From assembly GCF_001854765.1 (NCBI RefSeq), contig NZ_LJJE01000002.1, positions 344,672-408,671 of the forward strand: a stretch of DNA of 64,000 nucleotides, written 5' to 3'. This document shows positions 1 through 8,261 of this stretch, in pieces. The position numbers were made by a program, and so were the translations under genes. The notes beneath the pieces are model-generated. The model ran no database searches. It worked only from the letters and a program-made list of their open reading frames with translations, and was not told where the DNA came from. The DNA is from Vibrio sonorensis. GTDB lineage: Bacteria; Pseudomonadota; Gammaproteobacteria; Enterobacterales; Vibrionaceae. Position 1 is the stretch's first letter; every line of letters starts with the position of its first letter.

Positions 1-1
1 T

Positions 2-715
2 GTGATGATCGTGACTGGCAGGCATCACACGGCCGCAAGGCCTTATTACTATGAGTTAGAACTCGATACTCCAATTATTTGCTGCAATGGAACCTACGTG
101 TATGACTACCAAAGCGAGACGGTTTTAACCCAGAGCGCTATCGAGCATCAGCATGCACAAGCGTTTATCGAGTTGGCCCATAAGCACAATCTAAAGATGG
201 TGATGTACATCACCGATGCGATGACTTACTCCAATGAAAATCCGTTTGGCTACATGTTGGCTTTGGAAGAGTGGGCTGAACAAGCTCCAGAGCACCACAG
301 ACCAAATATTTACCGAGTGGATTCATTTTCTGAAACCGCAAACCACACCGAGTTTGTTTGGAAGTTTGTCGTGGAAGGGGAGCAAGAGTCGGTTGATTGC
401 TTAATGCAAATGCCTTGGATAAAAAAACACTTCAACGGTGAACGCTCCTGGTCCAATCGAATCGACTTTGCGGCAAAGGGAAACAGCAAGGGAGTACGCC
501 TTGCTGAGTATGTCGATAGCCTTGGCTTTCAGCCCTCTCAAGTGATTGCCGTTGGCGACAATCACAATGACATATCAATGCTTCAATACGCAGGCTTTGG
601 CGTAGCGATGTTTAATGCTGACGACACCGTTAAATCGAACGCTCAAGCCGTGTGCAAAACAGATAACAATCAAGATGGCCTTGCCCATCTAATACGTGAA
701 CAAATTAAAGGATAA
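2..715 (+). CDS. ybhA: HAD-IIB (Cof-type) phosphatase, YbhA-like, 5' partial
   Basis: Sugar-phosphate or pyridoxal-phosphate type phosphatase of the HAD superfamily, cytosolic. The reading frame is already open at the window edge, and the visible part begins at the motif VTGRHH, which in the E. coli homologue YbhA lies about 35 residues in; the nucleophile motif (DxDGT) is therefore outside the window. Visible are the cap-domain motif TPIICCNGTYVYDY, the lysine motif GNSKG and the acidic loop GDNHNDISML that binds magnesium. E. coli YbhA dephosphorylates pyridoxal phosphate; the substrate here is not shown by sequence. It lies 4 bp upstream of ulaD and probably belongs to the same transcript. 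Confidence is high for family, moderate for orthology. Confidence 0.85.
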   Translation: MMIVTGRHHTAARPYYYELELDTPIICCNGTYVYDYQSETVLTQSAIEHQHAQAFIELAHKHNLKMVMYITDAMTYSNENPFGYMLALEEWAEQAPEHHRPNIYRVDSFSETANHTEFVWKFVVEGEQESVDCLMQMPWIKKHFNGERSWSNRIDFAAKGNSKGVRLAEYVDSLGFQPSQVIAVGDNHNDISMLQYAGFGVAMFNADDTVKSNAQAVCKTDNNQDGLAHLIREQIKG

Positions 716-719
716 ATCG

Positions 720-1367
720 ATGACGAAACCAATGATTCAAATCGCCCTAGATCAAACAAATTTACCAGCTGCTATTGAAGTGGCGAATAACGTAGAAAGC
801 TACGTTGACGTGATTGAAGTGGGCACTATCCTAGCGTTCGCAGAAGGGATGACGGCGGTTTCAACTCTACGCCAAAATCACCCTGACCACATCCTAGTAT
901 GTGATATGAAAACCACCGATGGTGGCGCCATTCTAGCTCGCATGGCATTTGAGGCTGGTGCCGACTGGATTACGGTATCGGCAGCAGCACACATAGCGAC
1001 AATTGATGCATGTAAAAAAGTAGCCGATGAGCTCAATGGTGAAATTCAAATAGAGATTTACGGTAATTGGACCATGGAAGATGCGCAGGCGTGGGTTGAC
1101 TTAGGCATAACTCAAGCTATCTACCACCGTTCTCGTGACGCTGAATTAGCTGGTGTAGGTTGGACAGATGCTGATTTAATGAAGATGCATGCACTATCTG
1201 AACTGGGTATAGAACTCTCTATTACTGGCGGAATAGTGCCAGAAGATTTGCACCTATTTGAAGGTATTAAAGCGAAAACTTTCATTGCAGGCAGGGCGTT
1301 GGCGGGTGACAAAGGCCGAGAAACAGCAGAAGCATTGAAAGAGCAAATTAATCGCTACTGGAACTAG
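720..1367 (+). CDS. ulaD: 3-keto-L-gulonate-6-phosphate decarboxylase
   Basis: Decarboxylates 3-keto-L-gulonate 6-phosphate to L-xylulose 5-phosphate in L-ascorbate catabolism. It is a TIM-barrel enzyme of the OMP-decarboxylase suprafamily: the substrate and metal motif DMKTTDGG (near residue 62), EVGTILAFAEG near residue 33 and the phosphate-binding TGGIVPEDL plus AGRALAG near the C terminus are all present. About 215 residues, the family's usual length. The ATG at 720 gives the canonical N terminus MTKPMIQIALDQ; an in-frame codon 24 bp upstream would overlap the previous gene and adds nonconserved residues. Followed after 7 bp by ulaE, so the two are almost certainly cotranscribed. Confidence 0.93.
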   Translation: MTKPMIQIALDQTNLPAAIEVANNVESYVDVIEVGTILAFAEGMTAVSTLRQNHPDHILVCDMKTTDGGAILARMAFEAGADWITVSAAAHIATIDACKKVADELNGEIQIEIYGNWTMEDAQAWVDLGITQAIYHRSRDAELAGVGWTDADLMKMHALSELGIELSITGGIVPEDLHLFEGIKAKTFIAGRALAGDKGRETAEALKEQINRYWN

Positions 1368-1374
1368 GAGCGTT

Positions 1375-2256
1375 ATGTATAAAAACTTAATACGCCATCG
1401 TGTTGGGATTTATGAAAAAGCCTTACCGAATGACTTTAGTTGGGAAGATAAGCTAAAAACCACCAAAGAGTTAGGCTTTGATTTCCTTGAAATTTCGATA
1501 GATGAGTCTGATGAAAAACGCAGCCGCTTAGATTGGAGTGATGAAGAGGCATATAGACTCCGACGCTTGTGTGAAAAGTATCAAGTGCCTTTGCAGTCAA
1601 TGTGCTTGAGCGCGCACCGCAAGTTTCCATTTGGTTCTGCGGATCCTAAAGTGCGAGAACAAGCGGTTATCCACATGGAGAAGGCAATTGCGCTTGCGTA
1701 TAAGTTGGGTGTTCGCACTATTCAACTAGCTGGTTATGATGTTTACTACGAGCCAGCAAATCAGGCGACGCACCAGCGTTTCATCGACGGTATGAAGTTG
1801 TCAGCACAGCTTGCTGAGCGGGCGGGAGTGATGTTAGCTGTTGAAATCATGGATACGAATTACCTTAACTCACTGAGCAAATTTGAAGTGTTAAACCGTG
1901 AGATTAATTCTCCATACTTCAATGCGTATCCAGACGTAGGCAACATATCGGGATGGAACTACGATATTGTGACAGAGCTTAAGCTGAGTAAGCCGAACAT
2001 TGCGCAGATCCACCTTAAAGATACCTATCGCGTTACCCCAGAATACAAAGGACAGTTTCGCGATTTAGTGATTGGCGAGGGAGAAGTCGATTTCAATGCC
2101 ATTTTTACAACATTGAAAGAAACAGATTGTGTGGTGCCGCTGGTGGTAGAAATGTGGGCACAAGATGAGCACTGGAAAGAGAATATATTGAAAGCTCAGG
2201 TTCGCTTAAATGAAGTCTGCCGCCAAACGGGTATGATACCTTTGTTTGAACGCTAA
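1375..2256 (+). CDS. ulaE: L-xylulose-5-phosphate 3-epimerase (UlaE/SgbU family)
   Basis: Converts L-xylulose 5-phosphate to L-ribulose 5-phosphate, the step after UlaD in ascorbate breakdown. The 293-residue protein has the AP-endonuclease-2/xylose-isomerase-like TIM barrel, with metal-binding segments AVEIMDT, YPDVGN, IHLKDT and VVEMW in the expected order. AGGAG ends 5 bp before the ATG. No 4-epimerase gene follows inside the window; a group of hairpins 55 to 143 bp past the stop marks the end of the operon. The ula assignment of the pair is from family knowledge, since the transporter genes lie outside the window. Confidence 0.93.
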   Translation: MYKNLIRHRVGIYEKALPNDFSWEDKLKTTKELGFDFLEISIDESDEKRSRLDWSDEEAYRLRRLCEKYQVPLQSMCLSAHRKFPFGSADPKVREQAVIHMEKAIALAYKLGVRTIQLAGYDVYYEPANQATHQRFIDGMKLSAQLAERAGVMLAVEIMDTNYLNSLSKFEVLNREINSPYFNAYPDVGNISGWNYDIVTELKLSKPNIAQIHLKDTYRVTPEYKGQFRDLVIGEGEVDFNAIFTTLKETDCVVPLVVEMWAQDEHWKENILKAQVRLNEVCRQTGMIPLFER

Positions 2257-2310
2257 TCCCTTAGATTAAAGCTCTGATAAGCAGAACGACTCCTCGATAG
2301 GCTAAACAGA

Positions 2311-2399
2311 TTAGCGACATAAACATCGCTAATGTCAGAAAATTCGTGCTCCTTTCTGACAAAAGACGCGCAATATACTCCCCCTTGTATATTGCGCGT
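2311..2399. terminator. Three consecutive hairpins, last one a likely bidirectional terminator
   Basis: Three perfect inverted repeats follow each other in 89 bp: TTAGCGA/TCGCTAA (2311-2332), GTCAGAAA/TTTCTGAC (2334-2360) and a 13-bp stem at 2366-2378 with 2387-2399 (loop 8). The last stem is followed by a T/C-rich run on the plus strand and CTTTTG on the minus strand, so it could end both ulaE and the convergent small gene at 2437. Confidence 0.6.
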
Positions 2400-2436
2400 T
2401 CTACTCTATCTAATGGCGAGAGCGAGATGGTTCTGT

Positions 2437-2646
2437 TTATATCGCAACAGTTATGTGGTCGCGTCCAATTTTTGCCATCTCTATTAGAACATCAGTGTGG
2501 TACTTCTTTTTCACCGTAACGTGAGTCCCAATTTCACTGGCAATTTTGACGATTTCTAGAGCGTCAGTTGGGTGCAATGAAGAATCTTTTGCGATCTCTA
2601 TGTTTACGCCTAGTTTGATGAGTTCGATTGCGTCGGTTGAATGCAT
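2437..2646 (-). CDS. Small protein built of three ~22-residue repeats, unknown function
   Basis: I do not recognise a named family. The 69-residue product consists of three similar units, each starting with H-[ST]-D or P-T-D followed by an amphipathic helix and a short beta-like end: HSTDAIELIKLG..NIEIAK, HPTDALEIVKIA..HVTVKK and YHTDVLIEMAKIG..HITVAI. The ATG at 2646 is preferred because GGAAAA lies at a good ribosome-binding distance; a TTG 12 bases upstream is the alternative and would place that site inside the gene. It is a single-gene unit convergent with ulaE. No signal peptide or membrane segment. The internal repetition argues that it is a real protein. Confidence 0.6.
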   Translation of the reverse strand: MHSTDAIELIKLGVNIEIAKDSSLHPTDALEIVKIASEIGTHVTVKKKYHTDVLIEMAKIGRDHITVAI

Positions 2647-2921
2647 GATTTTTTCCAAATTTGAACTTTGCTGGACTATATCACTTTCGATGAATTCAAC
2701 TCTACGAAGCTCCTCGAAAAACTCATATATATATCGCTCACAACGCGTTTTTTCAGATCAATTTCAAACATAAAAGCGTTGTGATGAACACCGTGATGAG
2801 TGCGGACTCATTTTTAATGAATACGTCATTTGCCAAAAATTAAACTGCGAGATGCCGTGTTCAGATTTGAGGTAAAAGCGTATTGTTACCTTACTCCGAG
2901 GGAGAGCTAACAGGACAGAAA

Positions 2922-2969
2922 ATGGACTTTCCTACTTTAAAATGCGAATCCTGTTTTTTCTCGGAGTGA
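2922..2969 (+). CDS. Putative 15-residue micro-ORF inside the structured RNA
   Basis: Reads MDFPTLKCESCFFSE and stops at TGA. A consensus AGGA (2912-2915) lies 6 bases before the ATG, an unusually good site. That same AGGA is sequestered in the inner stem of the surrounding RNA, and the stop codon coincides with the 3' end of the outer stem. This looks like a leader peptide or a dual-function small RNA, but nothing outside the sequence supports translation. The CxxC pair is notable for such a short peptide. Confidence 0.35.
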   Translation: MDFPTLKCESCFFSE

Positions 2970-3012
2970 TCATAACAACCTCCTTAGTTGATTTATTGAA
3001 TGGAATTGTTTG

Positions 3013-3039
3013 CCGCATCATTTTGATGCGGTTTTTTTT
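3013..3039 (+). terminator. Rho-independent terminator of the candidate small RNA
   Basis: CCGCATCA, three-base loop, TGATGCGG, then eight T residues. Strong and plus-strand specific. Confidence 0.85.
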
Positions 3040-3055
3040 ATCCAACGGGCAGATA

Positions 3056-3085
3056 AATGAAAACCACCCGAAGGTGGTTTTCATT
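3056..3085 (-). terminator. Terminator of the tsaC-type gene
   Basis: A 13-bp perfect stem (3056-3068 with 3073-3085, loop CGAA on the plus strand) overlaps the stop codon of the minus-strand gene and is followed on that strand by a T-rich tail. Confidence 0.75.
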
Positions 3086-4064
3086 AGGAAAGTTTAGATT
3101 GAGCTCGATTTAGTCGATCGTGGACTGCCAGCCACTCATCGCTAAGAGGAGGCCTTTCAACCCAGATCTCTTCGCAGCCCCATTTATCGGCCTCGTCTAA
3201 CGAGCGGTATAGCTGATAGGAGTACTCTGCAACATTGCCTGACATCTGCTTACTAGTGACGTTTTCTATTGCTTGTTGCGATTCGTCGAGCGAGCTGTAA
3301 TGCAAATAGGCAACTTTTTTACCTTGGGTATTGCTCAACGCTTGGCTATCAACCAAGCGGACTTTGGTGTTTGGCTGGTAGTGGCTAGTCACATTACCCG
3401 GAACAGCGACATTGTGTGTTTTAGGCGAAAGTACTTCTTCACCGAGTACATCGGATAACTGGGCTGCGCTAATTGGGCCAGAACGCAAAATGCGCAAAGG
3501 TGTTTGAGTAAGATCGACAATAGTTGACTCTAGGCCGTGTACACAATCGCCACCGTCAAGCACCGCTGCCAATTTACCACCCAGTGAATTTAATACATGC
3601 TCTGCAGAGGTTGGGCTTAACTTTTTATATGGGTTCGCCGATGGGGCTGCAACTGCAAGCCCAGATTGCAAAAGGGTACTGAACACGCCGTGGGCAGGCA
3701 TTCTAACACCGATGGTCTCTAGCCCTCCCGTCACTACGGAATTCGCTTTATCCGCCTTGTTTAGCAGCATGGTCACAGGACCGGGCCAAAACGCTTTTGC
3801 AAGCTGATAAGCCTGCTCTGGAATATCTTGCGCCCAATCAGAAAGCTGATCCATGTTGCCAATGTGAACAATAAGCGGATGGTTGGCTGGTCTACCTTTT
3901 GCGGCAAAGATCTTTTTTACCGCTTCCGGATTACTTGCATCTGCGGCTAAGCCGTAAACGGTTTCAGTTGGAATCGCGACAAGCTCACCGTTTGCCAATA
4001 TCTCTTTGGCTTGCTCGATATCTTTTTGTTTATCAGCAGAAAGGTGTAGCGTTTTCAATGTCAT
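3084..4064 (-). CDS. L-threonylcarbamoyladenylate synthase, long TsaC2/Sua5 type
   Basis: Makes threonylcarbamoyl-AMP from threonine, bicarbonate and ATP for the t6A37 modification of ANN-decoding tRNAs; cytosolic. The YrdC/Sua5 domain occupies roughly residues 10-205: the KGRPANHPLIVHI motif that binds nucleotide, the segment WPGPVTMLL and the SANPYKKLSPT loop are clear. The C-terminal ~120 residues correspond to the extra Sua5 domain of the YwlC type, so this is the long form (about 326 residues), not the short YrdC. ATG 4064 gives the N terminus MTLKTLHL, but GAGGA abuts it; the in-frame TTG at 4058 is better spaced, and a TTG at 4085 is also possible. Monocistronic. Confidence 0.88.
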   Translation of the reverse strand: MTLKTLHLSADKQKDIEQAKEILANGELVAIPTETVYGLAADASNPEAVKKIFAAKGRPANHPLIVHIGNMDQLSDWAQDIPEQAYQLAKAFWPGPVTMLLNKADKANSVVTGGLETIGVRMPAHGVFSTLLQSGLAVAAPSANPYKKLSPTSAEHVLNSLGGKLAAVLDGGDCVHGLESTIVDLTQTPLRILRSGPISAAQLSDVLGEEVLSPKTHNVAVPGNVTSHYQPNTKVRLVDSQALSNTQGKKVAYLHYSSLDESQQAIENVTSKQMSGNVAEYSYQLYRSLDEADKWGCEEIWVERPPLSDEWLAVHDRLNRAQSKLS

Positions 4065-4085
4065 TTCCTCAGGAAGCCAGATCAA

Positions 4086-4687
4086 CCAATATCCAAACAG
4101 TAAACAGGACTATTTGAAACAAAGCCGCCTATTTTAGCGATGTTTTACAAATTTGCGATGGTTATTTAGCGCCGAATTGTATCCAGAGTTGAAATGCTTT
4201 TCTAGATAGCGTGCTTTAGTTTTTATCTAAGCTTTCGGAGGGTACATTAAAACGCTATTGCTTGGAGTAAGTTAAGTAGCAAGGTTAGGTATTATTGCCA
4301 CCACAACGACTTTTAAACAAAGTGCATAGCAAACTGGATGCGTTGTCTTTTCTCAGTGCGTTGTCATAAAAACTTCACATTTATCGGTGTGCCGTAGCGC
4401 ACCCTTAGAACTCTTTTAAAATCAGCGTCTAATGGTCTTGTGTTATCAAAACAACGGAATATCCCACTGTTTTTAATAACAGCGATTAAAAGTAGTCAAA
4501 TGAGATGTTTTCACCAATGGTTCCACTATAGCGTTTTGAGTTATATGGGTTTTATTTTCTGGAGATTTATAAACGTTTCTAAGCAGGCCTGTTCAGGCTA
4601 CAAAGCTTGATGAAATGGGGTTTTACACCTGTCCAGTTATTGACCAAACTGTTAATTGTTGGCCATGTAAAGTAATGGAGGCGGGCT
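4086..4687. other. 600-bp gap with no gene seen
   Basis: A+T-rich spacer between divergent genes. I find no convincing reading frame, tRNA or terminator. It probably holds the promoters of the tsaC-type gene and the subtilase; only the AATGGAGG ribosome-binding site just before 4688 is clear. The length is more than two promoters need, so regulatory input for the protease is likely. Confidence 0.4.
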
Positions 4688-7015
4688 ATGTTCTGTTTAA
4701 AAAACGCTAAGCGATTTTGGAGTTGTTTCATACCAATAGTATTGGTTACTTTCGCTTCTGGAGCGATAGCAAAACCCAAGGGAGAGGAAGAGTTTCGCCC
4801 CGGCACGGTTTTGTACAAAATTAGCGTGAATGCCTCCACTAGGGATTTGAAAGGGTTAAATGCCCTACTAAAAAGTCAGGGCTTGGTTTCTGAAAGAACC
4901 TTGGATGGCAGCCAAATTGTGATTGCGACTTTTGAGCATCACGGGCGAGAGACCGCGATTGCTAACATACTGAAAACTAGTGGTTATGTAGAGTTCGCCG
5001 AACCCGACTATGTTGTCGAACCGATTGCTCAGCCCAATGATCCAAGCTTTGGCAACCAGTGGCACCACAACAATGTTAACAGCCAGCAGGCTTGGGATGT
5101 GACGACGGGGAACTCTGTTCTCGTTGCGGTGTGTGATACTGGATTCGATGTTAATCACCCTGATTTGGGACCAAACTTAAGAACGGATCTTGCGTTTAAT
5201 GCCAATGATGGCTCTAACTATATTTTTGATGCTAATGGTCACGGCACTGGTAGTGCGGGGACTTTAGGTGCGGTAGGTAATAACAACACTGGTGTAGCCG
5301 GTGCGAGTTGGAGCGTTGATATTATTCCTGTTCGCATTGCTATCAGTGACAGCAACAGTTCTGCGTATATATCCACTATGGCAACTTGTATTGAATATGC
5401 AGCGGACAATAACGCTAGGATTGTGAACTTAAGTTATGGTGGCATTCAATATGCGACGATAGATGCTGCGGCTCAGTATCTTCGGGCGAGGAACGGTTTG
5501 CTGTTTATGTCTGCGGGTAATAGCGGGCAAGAACACCCAACATATCCAGATTACACCAGTTTTGTAGGGGTCGGTGCGACGAACCGAAGTGATGGGCGTG
5601 CCAGTTTTTCGAGCTGGGGTAACTATGTTGATATTACCGCGCCCGGTGTTGAAATTCTGACGACGTACCCAAATAACCGATATGTCTATTACAGCGGCAC
5701 TTCTTTTTCTTCTCCGCTGACGGCGGGGATTGCAGCGTTAATGGTCGCGGCCAATCCCAACATTACCCCTTCTGAGATTGAAAATGGTTTGTTCTCAACT
5801 GCGGTCGATATTGGTACTAGTGGTGATGACAATGTGTTTGGTCATGGCCTAGTGGATGCCGCTGCCGCGGTTAACTATGCGGTGAACCTAGGTGGATTAG
5901 AGGCGCCAGTCGCAGTTGCTGGTGTAGACAACAATTCACTGCCTTTTGGCACACCATTTAACTTTGATGGCAGTGCTTCTTCGGACCCCGACGGCACCGT
6001 GATCTCTTACTTGTGGGACTTTGGTGATGGCACGACTTCTAACGAGAAGATTGTCAGCCATGAGTATGCTACAGCGGGTAGTTTTCAGGTGAGTTTAACC
6101 GTAACGGATAATGACGGTTTGACTGATTCTGATACGACCAGCGTTCAGGTGACTAATGAACTGCCAGTCGCTGTAATTACAGGATTAGCCAGTAGCTACG
6201 ATGTAACAGAGAGTATTTTCTTTGATGGCAGAGCGTCGAGTGACGCCGAAGGCAATATTATCAACTACGATTGGGACTTTGGTAACGGCGATTCTGACTC
6301 TGGGGCAACCACGAACTACTCATACCCAAGTGGCGGTGACTTTACGGTAACATTAACGGTTACGGACGAAGCGGGCGCCTCTAATAGCACAAGTTCCAAC
6401 GTTACTATTATTGATCCGAATGTTTTCAACGCACCAAGTAACTTAACCGCATTAGTAGATGGATTCGATGTTAATTTAACGTGGCGAGATAACAGCAATG
6501 TTGAGGTTGGTTTTGTAGTCGAACGAGGTATTAAATTTAGAGGTCGTATTGTCTATACAGAACTACCACTGGTAGGGGTTGATGTAACAAGCTTCACGGA
6601 TACAGTAAGTGACACTGGAAGCTATCGCTACAGGGTAAGCGCAGAAAATGCAGCTGGTGATCGAGTCACTTCCGAAACAATTACCGTTAGTGTGGAATCC
6701 AGCTCTCCAGATCCCGAACCAGAACCCGGTTCACTAGCGGCGCCAACTGACCTCACTGGTAGTACAAGTGGTAATATGGTTGTGCTTAATTGGACAGATA
6801 ACTCAGGAGACGAAGAAGGCTTTTACATTGAGAGAGGGCTAAAAACCAAAGGTCGTATCGACTTTCAACCCCTTGATTCGGTAGGAAGCAATGTGACCTC
6901 ATTTAGTTATGATTCTAGTAGTTTGAGTAACGGGAACTACGGTTATCGAGTTCGTGCTTATAAGGGCTCGGAAACCTCGGGCTACAGTAATACCGTAGAA
7001 CTGCGGAAAAAATAG
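4688..7015 (+). CDS. Secreted subtilisin-like serine protease with PKD and fibronectin-III domains
   Basis: Extracellular S8-family peptidase. An N-terminal Sec signal (CFIPIVLVTFASGAIA) is followed by an inhibitor-like propeptide (about residues 36-115) and the catalytic domain. The triad is visible as Asp150 in VAVCDTGFD, His185 in NGHGTGSAG and Ser339 in SGTSFSSPLTAG, with the oxyanion Asn in MSAGNSG. Two PKD domains follow (WDFGDGT and WDFGNGD motifs, about 415-580), then two fibronectin-III-like repeats with the shared core W-x-D-N-S and ERGxKxxGRI. Such accessory domains usually help binding to polymers or other proteins. Length 775 residues. Monocistronic, with its own terminator. Confidence 0.93.
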   Translation: MFCLKNAKRFWSCFIPIVLVTFASGAIAKPKGEEEFRPGTVLYKISVNASTRDLKGLNALLKSQGLVSERTLDGSQIVIATFEHHGRETAIANILKTSGYVEFAEPDYVVEPIAQPNDPSFGNQWHHNNVNSQQAWDVTTGNSVLVAVCDTGFDVNHPDLGPNLRTDLAFNANDGSNYIFDANGHGTGSAGTLGAVGNNNTGVAGASWSVDIIPVRIAISDSNSSAYISTMATCIEYAADNNARIVNLSYGGIQYATIDAAAQYLRARNGLLFMSAGNSGQEHPTYPDYTSFVGVGATNRSDGRASFSSWGNYVDITAPGVEILTTYPNNRYVYYSGTSFSSPLTAGIAALMVAANPNITPSEIENGLFSTAVDIGTSGDDNVFGHGLVDAAAAVNYAVNLGGLEAPVAVAGVDNNSLPFGTPFNFDGSASSDPDGTVISYLWDFGDGTTSNEKIVSHEYATAGSFQVSLTVTDNDGLTDSDTTSVQVTNELPVAVITGLASSYDVTESIFFDGRASSDAEGNIINYDWDFGNGDSDSGATTNYSYPSGGDFTVTLTVTDEAGASNSTSSNVTIIDPNVFNAPSNLTALVDGFDVNLTWRDNSNVEVGFVVERGIKFRGRIVYTELPLVGVDVTSFTDTVSDTGSYRYRVSAENAAGDRVTSETITVSVESSSPDPEPEPGSLAAPTDLTGSTSGNMVVLNWTDNSGDEEGFYIERGLKTKGRIDFQPLDSVGSNVTSFSYDSSSLSNGNYGYRVRAYKGSETSGYSNTVELRKK

Positions 7016-7043
7016 CAAAAAATAGATGGATTGTCTTAACCAT

Positions 7044-7079
7044 AAGACCTGACTCGAAGAGTTGGGTCTTTTGTTATTT
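7044..7079 (+). terminator. Terminator of the subtilase gene
   Basis: A 12-bp stem with two G-U pairs (7044-7055 with 7059-7070) is followed by TTGTTATTT. Confidence 0.75.
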
Positions 7080-7157
7080 AATTGACAGAAAATTTATCTG
7101 GATAGACCAATAAAACGCGAATCATGTTGTATACTCGCGCCCAGTTTTGGCAACCGT

Positions 7158-7892
7158 ATGCACACCATGTTTTTAGCACCTTATTTTTCAAGCGAAGATC
7201 GCAATTTCCAGTTCACTCGACAGCAGGCAAGTCACTTTGCTAAAAAAGTCGCTGGGGACTTTAATCCTATCCACGACGAAGACAACAAACGCTTTTGTGT
7301 TCCTGGTGACCTTTTGTTCGCAGTATTGCTGCGCCAAGAAGGTATCAGCCAAAAAATGCGCTTTGATTTCTCAGGTATGGTAGGGGACAACATTGCTCTT
7401 TCTATTGAAAACAAGTGTGATAAAGAAAGCTCAGTGGTAGACGCCAACGGCAAAGAATACTTGCATATGTCTCGCGAAGGCGAGGTGAGTCACGATACCG
7501 ACTTTATTGAGCACGTTGTGACCAACTATGTGAAGTTCTCGGGCATGAACTTCCCTCATATCATGGTTCCTCTAATGGAAGAGAAACAGATGATGATTAA
7601 CTGCCAGCGCCCACTCGTGATTTACGAGAGCATGGAAGTTGAGTTTTCAAGATTAGACCTTAAACACCCAGAAGTGGCATTTGATGGTGCAACGTTTGAT
7701 ATTGAGGGTAAGCGCGGTATTGTAACTCTTAACTTTGTGTTTAAAGAAGATGGCATTGAAGTGGGCAAAGGTGTTAAGCGCATGGTTGCGTCTGGCCTTA
7801 AGCCTTATGACCAACCATCAATTGACGACCTAGTAGAGCGTTTTCACGCACGAAAGGACGCGTTTTTACAAGATTTTTCTAACGCAGCATAG
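7158..7892 (+). CDS. DUF3581 family protein (hotdog-like)
   Basis: Conserved gammaproteobacterial protein of about 244 residues without an assigned reaction. The segment GDFNPIHDEDNKRFCVPGDLL resembles the MaoC/hotdog hydratase signature (D-x-N-P-I-H), so a thioester-related fold is plausible, but the activity is unknown. No signal peptide or membrane helix. Two possible starts, 7158 (MHTM) and 7167 (MFLAPYF), neither with a good ribosome-binding site; the longer is listed. It stands alone, with a terminator immediately downstream. Confidence 0.8.
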   Translation: MHTMFLAPYFSSEDRNFQFTRQQASHFAKKVAGDFNPIHDEDNKRFCVPGDLLFAVLLRQEGISQKMRFDFSGMVGDNIALSIENKCDKESSVVDANGKEYLHMSREGEVSHDTDFIEHVVTNYVKFSGMNFPHIMVPLMEEKQMMINCQRPLVIYESMEVEFSRLDLKHPEVAFDGATFDIEGKRGIVTLNFVFKEDGIEVGKGVKRMVASGLKPYDQPSIDDLVERFHARKDAFLQDFSNAA

Positions 7893-7937
7893 CGATAGAT
7901 TGAATAACGGTTTAACGTTAAATCTGACAGCAATTTA

Positions 7938-7970
7938 GAAAAGAGCTCTTAAGGGCTCTTTTCTCTTTTT
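7938..7970 (+). terminator. Terminator after the DUF3581 gene
   Basis: GAAAAGAGC (7938-7946) pairs with GCTCTTTTC (7955-7963), followed by TCTTTTT. It lies only a few bases before the next gene's ribosome-binding site. Confidence 0.8.
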
Positions 7971-7982
7971 CAGGGAAAGAAA

Positions 7983-8261
7983 ATGACAATAAGCAAAACC
8001 AAAACCTCTTTTTACCGTCGTTTGTTCATCGCTTATTTAATCGATAGTGGGGTGAATACCATCCCCCAAATTCAGGCTGAGATAACCATCCCCAGACGAA
8101 CGGCGCAAGATACAATTACTGCGTTAGAAGAGCTGGATATAGAGTGCCAGTTTACAGGGGCGCTAAAGAACGGCCATTATCGCATCGCCTCATGGGGACC
8201 AATTGACCCTAACTGGGTTAAGCAAAATATCGATGCTATCCGCAGCACATTAGATTATTAA
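7983..8261 (+). CDS. Small winged-helix protein (HTH_43-like)
   Basis: A 92-residue protein that appears to be a single winged helix-turn-helix: FYRRLFIAYLID forms helix 1, then TIPQIQAEITIPRRTAQDTI looks like the recognition helix pair, and GHYRIASWGPI the wing. Length and layout resemble the HTH_43 family of marine gammaproteobacteria. AGGGA lies 8 bases before the ATG. The terminator at 7938 separates it from the previous gene. A DNA-binding role is inferred; the target is unknown. Confidence 0.7.
   Translation: MTISKTKTSFYRRLFIAYLIDSGVNTIPQIQAEITIPRRTAQDTITALEELDIECQFTGALKNGHYRIASWGPIDPNWVKQNIDAIRSTLDY

Larger units (their letters stand above)
2870..3040 (+). ncRNA. Candidate structured small RNA or leader transcript
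   Basis: A compact structured transcript is inferred. A stem ACTCCGAG (2893-2900) with CTCGGAGT (2960-2967) encloses a second stem AACAGGA (2909-2915) with TCCTGTT (2949-2955). The segment ends with a strong intrinsic terminator at 3013-3039. No gene follows on the plus strand, since the next gene is convergent, so this terminator must serve a transcript made in this gap. The exact 5' end is unknown; no clear promoter was picked. A 15-codon ORF lies inside the structure and is listed separately. It matches no Vibrio sRNA I can recall. Confidence 0.5.

Noticed and set aside
2881..2970. Glycine or other known riboswitch
   Set aside because: A GGGAGAG string is reminiscent, but the other conserved aptamer parts are missing and no gene follows.
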